DNA from: Mastacembelus armatus
Taxonomy: Eukaryota > Chordata > Actinopteri > Synbranchiformes > Mastacembelidae
NCBI RefSeq assembly: GCF_900324485.2
Contig: NC_046646.1
Coordinates: forward strand, 18,920,500 to 18,984,499
Reading direction: 5' to 3'
Length of the DNA stretch: 64,000 nucleotides
Numbering within the stretch: position 1 is the first letter of the stretch; every line of letters begins with the position of its first letter. This document shows, piece by piece, positions 1-14,779 of the stretch. Position numbers and translations under genes: made by a program. Below the pieces are notes generated by a model. That model ran no database searches and was not told the origin of the DNA. It saw only the letters and a list, made by a program, of their open reading frames with translations.

Positions 1-886
1 TCTATTCTCATTGTTTACATAGAGGCCTTTTTCTATGCTTAAAGGTAAATGCATCTTCACAGACAATTCACTCTATTCAACGAGCAGTTGAATGTACACA
101 TGAATATTATTTATATCAAGACAATAAACAATTGTCCAAAGATGCGCAGGGTGGCAGTGGCCTGCATTAATACTTAATTAGTTGTATTTTATAGCATACT
201 GTGATGAAGAACTTTAGATATGTGTTGCTGCAATAAATTTTTAACTTTTTATTTTATAGGCATATTCTCATGTGACTGGATCTACAGGTTAAATAAAAAG
301 TTTAAAGCAGCTCTGTGCCTGAGGCGTCTTATTACAGCAAATACATATCACAGATGATACTGCACGACAAGATTTGACTCTATTTCCGACACTTAGATCT
401 CTCCTCTGTATTACAGAGGTCCTTTGGGTCAAATTTAAATGAGAAGTACACTTTTCTTCTTCATAGCCCACAGGTACAGCAGCATGTCAGAAAAGTCTGG
501 AGATTATTGCAAGTGACCATTCCCTGCAGCTCATAATTCCCTTGTGGATAATGCATGAAGTCCCATAAATCACAATATGTCTGTTTATCTGTTCTCACCA
601 AGGTCATCCATCCTCTTCTCATCCTGCACCTCTTGTTTTTATTTCCCACTGTCGTTGCCTGAACATTACCCCTCATCATTCCTGCTCTTCCTACTGTCTT
701 CCAATTCTTACTCAGCCGTATAAATAAGTAATGACATTCTTGGCATGACTGTAAGTTAGTTTGTTTTCTCTGAGTAAAACCCAGATGGAAACAAAATCAA
801 ACATTTCTGCTCCATCCACAGGGCACATCTGTGAATGTGTACCCACACTGCAGACCTGTAAATGCACGCACATGCGGGTGAGTGTA

Positions 887-919
887 CACGCACGCACGCA
901 CGCACGCACACACGCACGC
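887..919. repeat. (ACGC)n/(CA)n microsatellite
   Basis: A short tandem tract of ACGC units with a CACA interruption. It produces spurious open frames of alternating Arg-Ala-Cys-Val type on both strands. Confidence 0.85.
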
Positions 920-2851
920 CGATGTAAACTATACCCTCGAATCCCTGCTGAGCCATCACAAGTCACGGCTCTCCAAATTAAATCACATCGAATTAGATTA
1001 ACGTAAAACAAACATCACTGAGGAGGAGAGGGATGAGATGAGTGAAGGGTTGGGCAGTGAGAGAAGCAAAATAGTTTATGCAGATTTAAGGTGAAAGAGA
1101 GGTCGAGGAAAGAAAGAAGTGAGGGAAACTAGAGAAAAGGGAAAAGGAAAAGTTAGGGTGAATAAGTGAATGGTGAAACAGGATGTGGGTACATAAACTC
1201 TTGATGAGGACCCAGGAGGATCATGTGAAAGTTTCCGGATTTGTATAATGTAACATCTCCTTTTGTAAACCCAATCTAAACAGAAAAGAAGTACTCATAT
1301 GTTTCAAGTGTGGCCAGGTCACAGGAGTCAGGCTAACTTATTAGCTTTTTGAGTCATGTTCACTGGACCACACCCAGAGGTGAAAGCTGCACTAATTTCT
1401 CAACCTTTTACCTTAAATAGAGCCTACTGGTGTTTAACGAGTGCAGCATAAAGACAAAAGCGTCTACTGGAGGGCCATAACAACACCGTGGAGTGGCGCT
1501 ATTCAAAGAAAAGAATATTTTGCTACAATACTACAATAGCAGCCCACACTTTTTTGTGACTAATTTGCCAACTCTACCATTCTTGCAGTGAAGTGGCCTA
1601 TGGAGTCCCAGCTGCAGCAGGCGGATGAAAACACAGTGTCCCCCTCAGGTTTTAATATCAGCAGTGGGAAGGGCACTGAACTAGTGATGGAGGCAGGAGA
1701 CCATAGAGGGGATCTTCATTTCATAGTGGGCAGTAAATCAGCTCCTGCTTGAGGCACAAGTAGGTGGAAACCAGAGAGAGTGATGGACCTCTACCTATCT
1801 CCAAACCACCCCGTCAGCTGTAACCTGTGCCGCTCACCCTGATCCAACGACTTCTCCTCTCTACCCCTTTTTCCTTAATTTCCTCGGTCTCTTTCAGATG
1901 CACACCCCCTCACCATTGCACCTTCCATCATCTCATTCCAGTGCTCCTACCTGTCTCATTTAAGTGCTCTCCTTCAAGTCTACCTCCACCAACCCAATTT
2001 TCTCAGTTCATCGTCGACAGCTGCTTTTTCCTATCATCCATGTCTCCCTCATTTCCTCCACCCTGCCGGCACAGTCCCCTGAGATATGGAAAAGGAGGTC
2101 AGCTTTGTCATAACATAGGTTCACATTTCATTGCCAGAGCACGGGGAGCTGCCAAGGTGCGGGATTGATGGTTTGGGGGTTTTCCACCAGTTCAGAGAGT
2201 AGCTATACAGAGCAGATGTTGCCTAAGAAATGAATGCAAAGACTGCCAAAGATAACAGCTAGAAAGTACAGGAGGCCAAAAATAAAATATATAAGACATT
2301 AGCAAAAGGATGAAGTAGGAACCACCAGATCTGTACTTATAGACAAAGTCATTCAATTCCAGTCCAGTATAGACGCCAACGAGCAGTTCTCACCTTTAAA
2401 ACATAAAAAGTGAGGTGTCTCTATGACTGTTTGCTTGATTGACAAGTGTCTCAGCTGCTGCTTTCTCACTCAACCTCAGCTGTACAAAACACCCCAGTTC
2501 AACAACTGACATGATGGTTGTGTGAGGTTTATCTAACTATTGGCATAAATACTCCCCAAAACCCCAAAAATCAAAGCTCCCAAAATCCCAGACTGTGGTG
2601 ACTAACCTCTAATATTTTATTATCCCTTTCTGAAATGATTATCTGCCATAAATACTGAGCGCTGGTCTGTTTCATGTGCTTTGTTTCATGTTTAATGATG
2701 AACAGCTTCTCTTTGAACTGAATTGAACTGAAGGAGAGAGTGATAATGAACATGATGTAGTTAGTGTGTGATTCATTAATACTAATGAATGAAGCACAGA
2801 TCAGCAGCATCAAGCAGGTGTGAGCTCGCACACGCACATTGATCTTGCTGT

Positions 2852-2975
2852 AGTTGTGAAGACACTCATTGACAGTAATGCTTTCCCTAGCTCTAATCCC
2901 TACCCTATCCTAAGTCTAAAAAACAAGTTTTAACCCTCACATAGTCCGTTAAAGTTGTGAGGAACAGCCACGATG
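2852..2975. repeat. Teleost GTCCTCA/CCCTAACC-type interspersed repeat
   Basis: The block has a 'gaagacactcattgacagta' start, a degenerate tract of CCCTA-like units and an ending of 'gatgtcctcataaca'. A similar block lies at 43.9-44.3 kb and a short trace near 59.2 kb. The family resembles a widespread fish repeat built around CCCTAACCTTAACC. Its class is not clear from the sequence. Confidence 0.5.
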
Positions 2976-5344
2976 TCCTCATAACAATTGCAATTAACTA
3001 AAATTTGTCCACACAACCATAGAAAGACATGTATACACGCACACGTGCAATTCAGAGGGCAAAGGCCTCCATCTGCTGCCAGTTTAATGCCCCATAGAGT
3101 AATAAACTCACCACTTTATCTGTCAACAAGACCTGCAGAACACCACATTTATTGGTCTCCATCCTACCAAACAACTCACTCGCCAGTGTCTCATCTTAGC
3201 TACAATAATATCTGACCACTGAGTCAGATTATGACAGATGTTCATATTGTTGACCCAATCACTCTACATGTAAACATGCACAGATGTTTGAGAAATACAC
3301 AGACTTCAAATATGACCACTTTTCTTAGTCATACAAAAAGTGTAATATTGGTGGCAAATATACATTATCATATTTGTTGCATATCATTTGTTTGAATGTG
3401 CAAATACCTCATGAATGTAATGCTGTTTGGGAGCTAGATGTCAAACTATTCCATTGCCACATGAAATCATAAAGAAGAGCTACCTCAGGTCATCGCAACT
3501 GACTGACATCCTACTGCTGCAGACCAGGACAGAGACTGACACATGAACAGGGATAAGCTCACATTGACACTATCATGTCTCAGAAATATAGAACTCGAAT
3601 CCAGGACTCAGAAACACCAAAAAACACTTCAAACACTTCACTCTGGTTTGAAGGTAATGCACATAATAACAGATTTGGGGGGGGGGTCTGAAAAGATCAG
3701 AGAGTCATCTCTGTGAGAATGATGGAATGGCAGTAAGAAAATGAATGATTGAATCTGAATGAACTGTGACAGATGTGGGACAGCCAATCAGAGGCCAGGA
3801 TGTCCTTCCATTTCATGAATAGCAGCACTATAAAAAGACCCCTAACCATCCTGCAGAGTGGACCAGAAAAATACCAAGCAAAAGACTGGCACAGAAAACG
3901 CAGAGAAGTCTACGTCACATCATCAAGGCTCTTTACACACTCACAGATACACACACGCATCAAATGCAAAAAACCTCTGCTACAAACTCTAGTATAAGAG
4001 CGCGGTAGTTTGTGTCACAAACAGGGAGAAGCTGCCACGTAGCTTCATCCCCTACCTCCTCTTCTTTAATGTTCATTTGCACTTTTCACATGCTGCAGTT
4101 GTATGAAGGGCACGGAAGGCTGCTTGGATTAATGAAATAATAAAGAGACAGACATCAATTACTTCTTTTCAGGCCTTCAGACTCAAATGGAGTCTAGGAG
4201 GAAACAAGGCAGCAAGGTTTTTCTGCATTTACAGTGTTGCTGGTACTGTGAATGGAAATAATGAGGGATGTGTCCAAACCAATTTTTAAAATTTCCTCTG
4301 TCTTCGTCTGCTTATTAGCTTCGTCATGAAAGGACAGTGTGGAGCCAGTGTTATAATGGTGTAAAAATTAGGAAGTGATAACGACGTGGATAGGATTGAG
4401 CGTGACTGAACATGCTGTGTGGAATTTTTAAAACAAGGCAGAGTGAACGTGTCTCGCTGTGTGCTGCTCCTGTTTGTTCATTTGTATGTTGTGTATGTTT
4501 GCTATAATGTGATTCAGCACCACGTCAGCAGAGGGATAGAGAGATCAAGGGCGTACTTAATATGGAAAGGGGCTTCTCATTGTAGGAGTAATAAAATAAG
4601 AGCACCGGAACTCCTCTTGATTTAAATCTCCCTTTACAGGCAATTTCAGTTTTAATTGTGTCCATTTAGCCAAAGAGAAACAACTGAGCTTGTTTCTAGT
4701 GTTTCCCAGCACAGCTTCACTCGTGAAAGCAGTTTCCCGCTACAACCTTTATGTTGCACCTTTATGTGCAACTCTGCTGATAAAGCTGAGGTCTAAGGTG
4801 CTATATTTTATCAGCAGCTGTTGTTGTCGATGTCATACAATATAAGATTTTGTAGCTGTGCTGTTAGTTCAAACGATGTTCAAAGTGAATTATTTCACAT
4901 CTGCTCTACATCATTTAAATGCAAGTCTACGCTACATTTTCTCCAACCCCCAGCTGAACTGGTGAGCACTGAGAGAACTGGTGAGAACTTTTTCTAAACC
5001 ACTGCTGATGCTCACAGGCCTTTTGACTTGTCATGCTATTAAAAGCAGGTGTTACGCATTACTAAGTAATAAGCAGTGTCATTTCAAATAAAGCAATACA
5101 CTACATTGCATTTACTCATCTCATTAACACACATTCACTCAGACACTGTGGGACGTGACCGAGACGAGCAGCTTCATATGATAGTTTTATTTTTAAGTGA
5201 AATCTGGCTCCATATGTAGGACAGTAACAACTTATGCTTATATTAGTTGGTAAGCTCAAACCTCAATAATGTGAAAAAGTCATGCGAATCATAGTAAGGT
5301 AATATCATCATTTCTTCAGCAGAGTCTAAAGGGTTTGCTGCATT

Positions 5345-5510
5345 TACACTGAGGGCACCGAGGACCAGCAGAGTTGACTCTGTATTTTAAAGGTCACCAA
5401 TTCAATCCCTGCACAAAGTAATGAACTTCTTTAGAAGTCATGAGGCCTGTCAAAGTGCACTTTTCCAAGACACTGAGCTCTTCTTAAATTGGATGAGAAG
5501 AGCAGAAGCG
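5345..5510 (+). repeat. Diverged tRNA-derived SINE-like repeat
   Basis: A B-box-like stretch ('aattcaatccctgc') is followed by 'caaagtgcacttttccaaga' and 'cactgagctcttc'. This is the arrangement of a common fish SINE body in which the tRNA-like head precedes a 'gtccttgagcaagacactga' block. The A-box end is too eroded to define. Confidence 0.4.
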
Positions 5511-6091
5511 AAGAAGGACAGAAGTACATCTGTACTGGAGAATCTATTACGACTAGACAGTGTGTCGCCGTCTTGTTAGCAGGCTCCAAGTATTTAACAT
5601 ATAAATAAGCAACAACTGGTGGTTTAGGCTGAAAGAAGTGAACAGCTTGTCACAAAATTTTCTCTCTTGCATGTGCAAACACACAAACACACACATAAGC
5701 ACACAAAAACACCAGAGGCAGTGTTCACAAATTACTGACAGAAGGGTTCTCAAGAGGGCAAGGAAAACAGAGAGGTGCCCTTGGGACCTGTAGTGCCCTC
5801 CAGAATTGTTGGACCTGCAGTTTTCCCATTTAATCACCACTGCTGCCAGCTGGTCATGTGATCAGGGAGGAAGTAGGCCATAACAGAGTAGCAGGGGGAA
5901 CTGCTACTGTGTGAGTTCGAGACAGAGAGAGTGAGAGAAAGAAAGAAAAAAAGAGACCGTATTAGCATATTAAGACACAGACACACACACACACACACTT
6001 TAATATCTAAATATACATCCACAAAAAGGGAGAAGCTGCCAAATCTCAGATGATAAGATAAACAGCCTGAGGATTTAGGAGGTTGAGCCAA

Positions 6092-6192
<101 letters not shown>

Positions 6193-6199
6193 CCTTTCT

Positions 6200-9100
6200 T
6201 GCTCACAGTCATTTTAGTTGAACACTTAAAGATAAGCTGCAACCTGGACTTTTTTTTTTTTATTAACTACATTGTGTTCTTACTTGCACCTGTTTGAGCG
6301 TATGGCTTGCAGATGAAGTTGACTTCTCATTTTCTATTCAAAATAAAAGCGAGCTTATATTAGAGGGCATTGTCCACCAGCACCAGTGCACAGACATTTT
6401 ATGGTTCCAATAAACACGGTAAAGTGCTTTACACGTCAGGCACTGACACTGACAGAGGCCATAGCTGCAGCCTGCTGTTCTGTGAAAACGTCTGTTGTTC
6501 TGCTGTTACCTCTGTTAATGCATCTCTTTCATTAGACTAAAATAAAACAACTGAGATTTTGACACTAATGGAGTGGTCCAGATGATCTCGTTACTGTAGA
6601 GTACTTGGCTCAGACGATGTGAAGCTTATTATTCCTAAACACTGACAGGCTAAACACTTTAATTAAAGCAGCAATAATAAATACTTTTGGGCACGGATTT
6701 TTTTGCATGATGATTTTTTTTTAGAGGCACTTGAAAAAACTATTAACACAACACTGACATGTTATCACTGAATAAATTTGACAGAAAATATGTTTTTACA
6801 GAATACACAGCCAGACAATCATGAAAAGTAAGTCCACTGTTCTTTCAGCTGTGTATATGGTCTCCACCAACTCTTGAGGGAAATATCTGACTCCGGCTGC
6901 TAAATGCTCAGCTAATTGCTAACATTGTCTGTTTGCCTTTTGAAGCTGAGCAGGTGGTTTACTGTGGGTTTTTTCCCAGCTGTTGCTGGAAATGACACAG
7001 ATGAAAACAGTGAGACTTAATCAAAACAGCAAAACCAAAACAGTGAGCTGGGGGAAAAGTTGCTCTGCAGAGCTGAGAGGAACCACAGAGTCTGATGATA
7101 ATTCATCACTATAAGCTAACACCTTCCATATTAACCATATGACCCACTGTTAATCTGAAAATAATTAGTGAAGCAGTCTCAAGTGAAAGAACTGGATGTT
7201 TACACTGGATCATACTGTCTTCTCAGGCTGTTAACTGTTTGCCAAAATGACGTAAAAACAAGTTAAAGTTTTTTTACAGCAACTGGACCCATCACAGTCT
7301 GTTTTCATGTTTTGGGGACCTGTAAACAGCGATACATAAATGTTGGGTCAGAAGACTAAGTTTGCTAATGAAAAAAAAAATCTATGTATGAGGTTAGGAG
7401 AGCTTTCCTTTACATTTTCTTCATCCATTCTTCCATCATTTCTCTCCCATCACTTCTTTCTTCCCTCTTTAATATTTCATCTGTGCCATACCCGTATCGC
7501 TTCCTTTTTGAGGTTAGTGCTCGCGACTCAACGCCTGAGACCGATTTCCCAGGCTACTACTTTCTCATATTTATCTGTCCTGTCCAATACAACTTTATAT
7601 TTGCTAGTGAATTCTACTTAAATGGTTTGTTAATGTCATAAGAAGGCTGTCAACTCTTCTTGAAGCTACACACATTAGACCTGTTTCTCACCCAATGAAA
7701 ACCGACAATTCCTGTATTACTGGTGGCTGCATGCAGAGTCAGATACTGCAAATCTCACTAGATCAAACCTGTTAAATTCATCTGGTGCTGTCACTTTGTT
7801 GAACAAAGGCAGAGAAAGAGATAAAGGAGTTCATATTAAAACCATTCAAAAAGGGCAGAAAACATACAGCACAATTTATCAGACCCTGAACGTGTCTTTC
7901 AACTCTTCAGTCAAACCACAGGGCAGTAGAGAAGAAAACAACAGTGGCAAATATTCTGCTGCAATTTAAAGAAGAAACTGAACTGGAGTTAGAAGCCCAT
8001 GTTAGTGAGCAGCAAAAAACACAAAAGGACTCAACCTTCACTTACATCCTCCATCTGTCCACACAAATGTGAATCAATCTACTAATATTTGTTGAATGCC
8101 CCCCCCCCCCCAATATATATGTAATAGATAAGCCTATATTTAAAGACGGGTGCTGCTGCTTAATTACTAACATGCCCTGAGGAGCCTGCTATCAAAGAAT
8201 GACCTCCACTTTATAGATACTATAAAGGTTTTAGATAAATCAATTACAGGGAAGCAAAGAATGATTACATACAATATCTCTCTCTCTCTCTCACACACAC
8301 ACTGAACACTAAACACAGGTTAGATCGATACAGTAAGTGAGACAGCCATCACCTTCAGCATACCTGCAGAGCAAAGCAAAACGCAGTGTGACCTCCAATT
8401 CCACTGTTCAGTATTTGTGACCACAGGGCTCGTCTTGCGTGACCAAGACTCTTCACATCTCAATGTCATGTGGCCTGAATTATAAACCAGTAAACCTACA
8501 GACACAGGATGAAGGTAATCTGAAAAATGAAAAATGATGATGTGTCAGAAACTCATGTCCAAAAAGAGATGGGTAAATAAGGTTGGGGTATAAACACAAA
8601 GTCAGCCTGTTGAGTATGCAAACATGTCGGGAACAGAAATGAAAGTTGGGCAGCACAATCACTCGTTTTATCCTGTGTCGTGACTGGAGAACTGGTTTAT
8701 CTTGACCAGCTCTGTTTTCAAAAAACAGTAGTGGATCTAAATGTGTTAAAATTTGCTATATCTGGATGGAAATGTGGCTACAGTGAAAAAGAACTAGAGA
8801 TGCTTTCCAACCTTCCAACAAAGCACTGACATGGCAAACTTTTCTGTCCTCGCTCGATGAGTTAGACAACTTTTCCAACAATTTGTGCTCCATGATGGTG
8901 GACCACAGAGCACTCTTCAGCACACAACTGCAAATGGCAAAACCAAAAAGGAATGGTGTTTGATTTAATTTCAGAGAACTTGTAACCATCTGTCTGTCAA
9001 CAATGATCCAGAAGCTTTGCACCAAATTACAGTAACCATGCCTGTGAATCTGCAGATTCTATGCTGCTGAAGAGAGGTCAACAAAGCCTTACTTTACTTA

Positions 9101-12100
9101 TCGTATCAAATTAATTTACACTTAACTGATAGTGACTCTCAGAGTCCCTACATGGGAGGAGTAACATTTACCACTGAATTTGAAAATAATAACATTTAAA
9201 AATGAAATCCCATTCACTTCAATCCAACTGAGTCAACAGAAACATTTGGTTATGATATTTTTGAAACACCTATATCATGTTTTGGAATTCAGTTCTTCTC
9301 TTATTGAATAAAGACCCACATGAAATACCTGTATTGCAAAATGATTGGATTTTGTGAGGATGATTGGTTTAATTCAATTTGTGCATCGAATTGCCCAGAC
9401 AGCCCTGTGCACTGTAGCTGAAACGACAGCATGCGAATCACTGATCAAGAAGAAAGACATTTTTATTTTCTGTGTCTCAGCAAATGCATACATATTTGAA
9501 GTGTTTGAAGATGAAAGTTAGACTTGAACTTGTGTGTGTATGTGTGTGAGCAGAAGCCCAGCTCTGTTGGCTTCTCCCCTCCTCAGTACTGCATGGATTT
9601 GCATCTCATTGACAAAGTGTATCAGCCACTTTCTCTCTGAGTTGCTCCACAAAAACCTCTATAATGGCCTGTTTGAACCAAAACAAAAGCATCTCTTTTC
9701 CCTCGTTACAGTCGCTGCATTAAGTCAGTTGGAAAGGGTAAGCAATAAAAGACAAAGTCCTTATTGAGCTGCTTGGTTACCCTCCACTGAGGCTAAATAT
9801 ACCAAAAGAAAAACCCACAAACAGGTTGGTCTCAACAAAGACAGAAGCATATGGATATCACACACATATTACTTGCACCGAAACAAGAGCTGTTCAAATA
9901 AAACAGCCAGTCTGCATCTGTCATTTGTTCTGTTGCCAGATTTTGGCAGATTAGAGAAATCCCATCAGCCTAGATGACTGATGTGAGACACTGACCTTGC
10001 CAGGAACAAATGTCACAGACACATGGGTACATACAGTTTGAGCATATGCAAACACTCTAAGACGTATTCATATTCCTTTGTCATGCATATCTGTGTGTGT
10101 GTGTGTGTTGCTGTTGCCTCTGTTTCCTGTTGCTTCATGAGAATGTGTGTATTATTCGTGAAATTGTGTTTTACATTGAAAGGGCTGCATAGGTACACAC
10201 TTCCAGAGGGGCAGCCATCTTCACTTTAATGACAAAGCAAATGAAAAAAGACATGAAATCAAAACACCACAGTGAGTATAGGCATTCTACAGCAGAGAGG
10301 GGCGCAACAATGCTCTCATGTCTGCATTCACAACTAAAGCTGCTGTAGTCTGTACACCAGTAACCTTCATGGTCTGTGCCTTTTAAAGTTCCACATTAAC
10401 TTTTAAGGCCCACATAGTGTGGACTGTGGTGAGGAGGACAGGTATCTCATTAATCTGGTGTGGCATCCTAAAATTAATAAACTTGAAGGTGAACTGACTG
10501 AATATTATTAATACTGCATCCCAACAGGCTAAGAACACCAACACATCTGAATAAACTGGGCTCCCTACACAGCGTTAAAGCACAGAGCTTCCACTGTGTC
10601 AGTTCAAATGCTGAGAACAAGGACGACAGAAAGAATTTCAGTAATGAGAAAATATGGTACTTTCTGGGTTTGCATCACACACTGTTGATAAGTCGGGGGA
10701 ATTAAAGGAATAGCTCAACATTTTAGAAATATGTCTTTTTCTCTCTTTGGTTGGTTGTCTCTCTGTCTTTCTATGATTCCAATCTTCACGCTAACCTCTG
10801 AATGCAAATTTAACCCACAGACACAGGTGGAGTGTCGTCCGTTCTCACCTTACTCTTGGAAAAAACAGGTTTCCCAAAATGTAGAACTACTACCATTACT
10901 ATTACTACCATTACTAGTACAGAATATTTAACTAACTATTTATCCTGAGCTGAACCTAAACATGATGTTTGTTTGTTCTTGGACAGTGTATGTTTGTTTT
11001 TCCTTTTATGAGAGAAGGAAAGAGATAAGATGAAGCTGGGATGTGTACAGTAGTTTGGACTTTGGTTCTCTGTATGTTTGAGCTGGTCATCAAGTCAAAG
11101 ATTAATTATGATACATTTGAATGAAGTATCAGTCTTACAACATTAACTGTGCTCCAGTCTGAATGAGGATAAATGTGTCCAGTTCTCACCATGTTTTTTT
11201 TTTTTTTTTTTTAAACCAGAGCCCAATTGCTGTAAGAGTAGGTCATGGGATTACATTCAGCTGTTTTCTGCCTCCCATTCTTTCTCAGACATTCATTCAT
11301 TCCTCGCCAAGTTCACCAGAGTGATACCGAGCAGGGAAGCAGCTCGCTTTCATCTGCAGTGGAGCAGAACAGCCATGAGAGGATCAATACCTCTGAAGAA
11401 ACAGTACAGTGTGTAGATCCCCTGGGCTTTTTCCCAAGATTCAGTTCTGCAGAAACAAATGGCCTAATTCTGTTTATATTGAATGTATAGTGTAGAGTGA
11501 AAGAAAGATATTAAAATCACTTGGTTGTGACTTTACTGGATGACAACCCTTGTCATCTGACTTTACCTTCTCCACTTGCCTCACACTGAAAGAATGGGGT
11601 TTGCATTCTTGCTTTTGCTGAGACGAAGCCTGGAGCATCCAATTATTGCACTTCTTTAAATGCCTTGACAGCAAAACACCTCCAAAGGCCTATTCTCTAA
11701 TTCTATGTAGTACGTGACTTCATTCTTTTATGTCTCTGTGGCCCTTCCTCCTCTCCAGTCAGCGCAGCCTAGAATGCAATTCACAATCTCTACATGTACC
11801 CCTGCCCCTTCTCCCCTTCTCTAATCTGTGTGGCAAATACCAGGGGACAGATCACAGTTACACGGATGGGAGGAACAGTCTCTGGGTTTAAGTGGTAGCA
11901 AACCCATCTTTAGGCAAAATAAACTCTCGCTGAATGATACTCATTCTTCTAAATCTGATATTCCTGTGGCTGCCGGACATCACGCTGTGATAGCTCATTT
12001 TGAGGAAAACCCTCTCCCTCCACTACTTATCTCCTTCACTTTAGTTCTTAGAAAGTCCTTTTTTGTGTGTAGTCATAATCTCATATGGGCAGATCCATCA

Positions 12101-14320
12101 CTCAGACCATTTTGCAGCTAAAGGCCTTTAAAGTGATTCTATAGTAGGATTTAATTTTATTACTGCAGAGCACCTGGTCTACCTCGTTTCAGCATTTTCC
12201 TCACATTAAAGCGAAAACAAACAAAGCAGTAAGGCATCTGTCATTTGGGTACAGTGTTTCCACACAGCAGTGTAGCTTCATCCCTTCTTACCATCAGCAT
12301 CCCACTGTTTTATTGGACTTCCTGTCCTGTGCATTTGTGTATTTTTACATATATATTAAATGAACCTTTGCTGCTGTTTGCACTATAAAGTTTTGTGCTA
12401 AAGGGCATTTTGTTGCACTGGTGCTTACTGTGCACAATGCCAATGAAGCTGTTTCTCCTGTTTTCCTTTTCTACCACATTAATCATCCCACAACCATCAG
12501 ATGTATCTGGAAAGTCCTTAGAGGGACCCACACCTTAGGCTAGACTTTTAAAGTAGGTTAAAACAGTAACACTAGTTCCACCTCAACCAACAATAGGAAA
12601 ATAGAGCTTCCAATCTGAGGCACTGGTATTAACTTTGTGAAAATGTCATATGTAATAATACATCAACTGTATTCAATCATTTTACTCGATTATCATCGCT
12701 GGGTAATGCCTCAACCTTCCTTCATTACACAAATAACATCAGCCATCAAGCTTTCATCTTCAAAATGACCATTTTCCTCCTCCACTACACAACCAATCAC
12801 CAACACATAATTGAGGAAGATCGTCAGAGCTGTCCCAGAAGCAGTTAACCTCAAACTTTCTTATAATAATGGAGAAACAGTTGCTCAACCATCTAGAATG
12901 AGATCCCCTGTTTCAGAACTAAACATTGGACTTTAAATATATACACAAGTGCTCTAAGGACACAACTGTAGATAGATGAAGTCACTAACCAAACACCCTT
13001 CATCTTTGAGTCACATCTTAGTTTTTTGTCTTTGAGAAATACAAAAGAATCAGTGAAATACCTGTATTCTGTTTTTTCCAGATCACTCGCTGGTAGTCAT
13101 CGTAGTGTCCAAAAAAGTCCATTTTGTGGGCTTGAACTGGAAAAAAGAAGGTTGAATGTTGCGAGTGGCCAAAAACAAGATGGCTATCACTTTAAATTGT
13201 ACCTTAACTTTTATAACCTGTAGGCTTGATAGTGTTTGTTAATTTCAGAAGGAAAACTTACAATAACTGCACTGACACACTTCAAGAACATGATTAAGCC
13301 AATATGTCCTGCATTGGTCACATCTATGGGCAAAGGCTTGTATATTAACAGATTTATTCAAATGAACTTATGCTGCAGCAAATCTCAGTAAGAATGTGTG
13401 TGCTGTGGGAATATAGAATGATTCATTACCTGCACTGTCTTGTCTGGCTGGTCAATCCTGTTCCTGCTGCTCCTCAGTCTAGTCTGAGAGTCTGGAACTA
13501 ACGACATGACAGAAACACAATGCACAACATCCCCAATATCAAACAGCAAGTACCAGCTTTTACCTTCCTTTTAGCCTGGTGAGACGCTGCACTCTCTGTC
13601 TCCAAACTACCTTTTAACTTTCACTTTCCAAGTTCTCACACCTTAACAAACATCTATTTCCTCTCAGTTGAATCCTGCGTGGGTAAGAATTTAAGTTTTT
13701 AAATTGATTAACGTATTAACTATGTTTAAGGGAAATATTGTGGTCATAGTTTAAAAAAAAAAACATATAACAGAGGAGACAGGGTGGACTATGGTCTGGA
13801 GCTGTAGTCAGACACCCTGTGGCCACAGAAATCTCAGTACTCATCATTTATTTGCACATGATTTAATTATTTGTAGATTTGTTTACTAACAATCAATCAG
13901 CTAGGATGGGCTATGACCTAAACTAGGGGCCCTGTCTTGTAGCCTTAATTAGATAAATCAGGGGTCCATCACCAGGAAATGCAATTTCCTGCTTAATTAT
14001 CATTGGCTCATGCCTTGACCTTCAGCAACTATTTCAAGTTATTTCATCAAACTTTGCTCTCTCCCTCTGAGCCCCTGACCTGCAGGGCAACAGAAAAACC
14101 AGAACAACCTTCACCATCCACTTAAATGTCTTCATTGAGATGCAGTGGTAGAGGTGTCCTGTGTTACATACTCTCCGAACCTCAGCTGGCTGAACAAATA
14201 GGAGGGAGTGTTTTTGTTTCACACTTGGAACAGGATAAGGCTCAAATAATTCAATATGATCTGTGCTGGTGAGACAATGCAAGCTGCTACAGGCAGTTGT
14301 GATTTATATTTAAAGCTTAT
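6200..14320. other. Non-coding, gene-poor stretch
   Basis: No recognisable coding exon was found in about 8 kb. The content is AT-rich unique sequence, short homopolymers (C run near 8101, T run near 11205), TG/CA tracts near 8290 and 10095, and small repeat fragments. Open frames of 60-97 codons occur at the frequency expected by chance and show no domain signature. Confidence 0.5.
10700..10745 (+). repeat. Fragment of a common teleost interspersed repeat
   Basis: The words 'aaaggaatagctcaacattt' and 'tagaaatatg' match the remembered start of a widespread fish repeat ('ggaatagttcaacattttgg'). Only about 45 bp are recognisable. Confidence 0.4.
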
Positions 14321-14329
14321 ATTCAATTA

Positions 14330-14655
14330 TTGAGGCCTGGGTGTGATTAGCACTGACCCAGGGCATTTCTGTGTGGAGTTGGCATGTACTCCTGTGTCTG
14401 CATGGGATTTTCTGTGTTATGTCTATTTTTCTCACATTCCAAGCATGAAGCTTAAATGATAACTCTTAATTCCCTGATCGCTGAGATGTGAGTGTTTATC
14501 CATCCTTATGTGTCAGCCTTGTGATAAACTGGTGATCCATCCAGCATCCAGGGTGTACCCTGCCTCTCGCCCACTGTCAGCTGGGATCAGCTGCAGTCCC
14601 CCTGCAACCCTAACACTGGAAAAGTGACCTAGATGATGAATGGATGCTGAGAAAT
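14330..14655 (+). repeat. Interspersed repeat, copy 1 of a three-copy family
   Basis: It shares with the copies at 25.56 kb and 35.63 kb the blocks 'tttctgtgtggagtt', 'ccagggtgtaccctgcctc', 'agctgggatcagctgcagtc' and an ending near 'gatgatgaatggatg'. In the 25.56 kb copy the left part carries a tRNA-like head, so the family looks like a tRNA-derived retroposon with a GGAT-type tail. This copy is the most diverged. Confidence 0.65.
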
Positions 14656-14779
14656 TACCTCTGTTCTCTTGTGCCCCCTGGTGGTAAACAAATACTGAAA
14701 CCTCAGCTTGGTTGAAAGGGCTATTTAGTTGACTGAACTATTTTCAGAGGTCAGGGCTCAGATAGCCATACAAGTACAC

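Larger units (their letters stand above)
1..5340. other. Non-coding, gene-poor stretch
   Basis: I see no open frame with recognisable protein similarity on either strand. The sequence is AT-rich and contains only short simple repeats and one diverged interspersed repeat, listed separately. Open frames here are short, and several are created by CA or ACGC repeats. It could be intergenic or part of a long intron of a gene beyond the left edge; the sequence does not decide this. Confidence 0.55.
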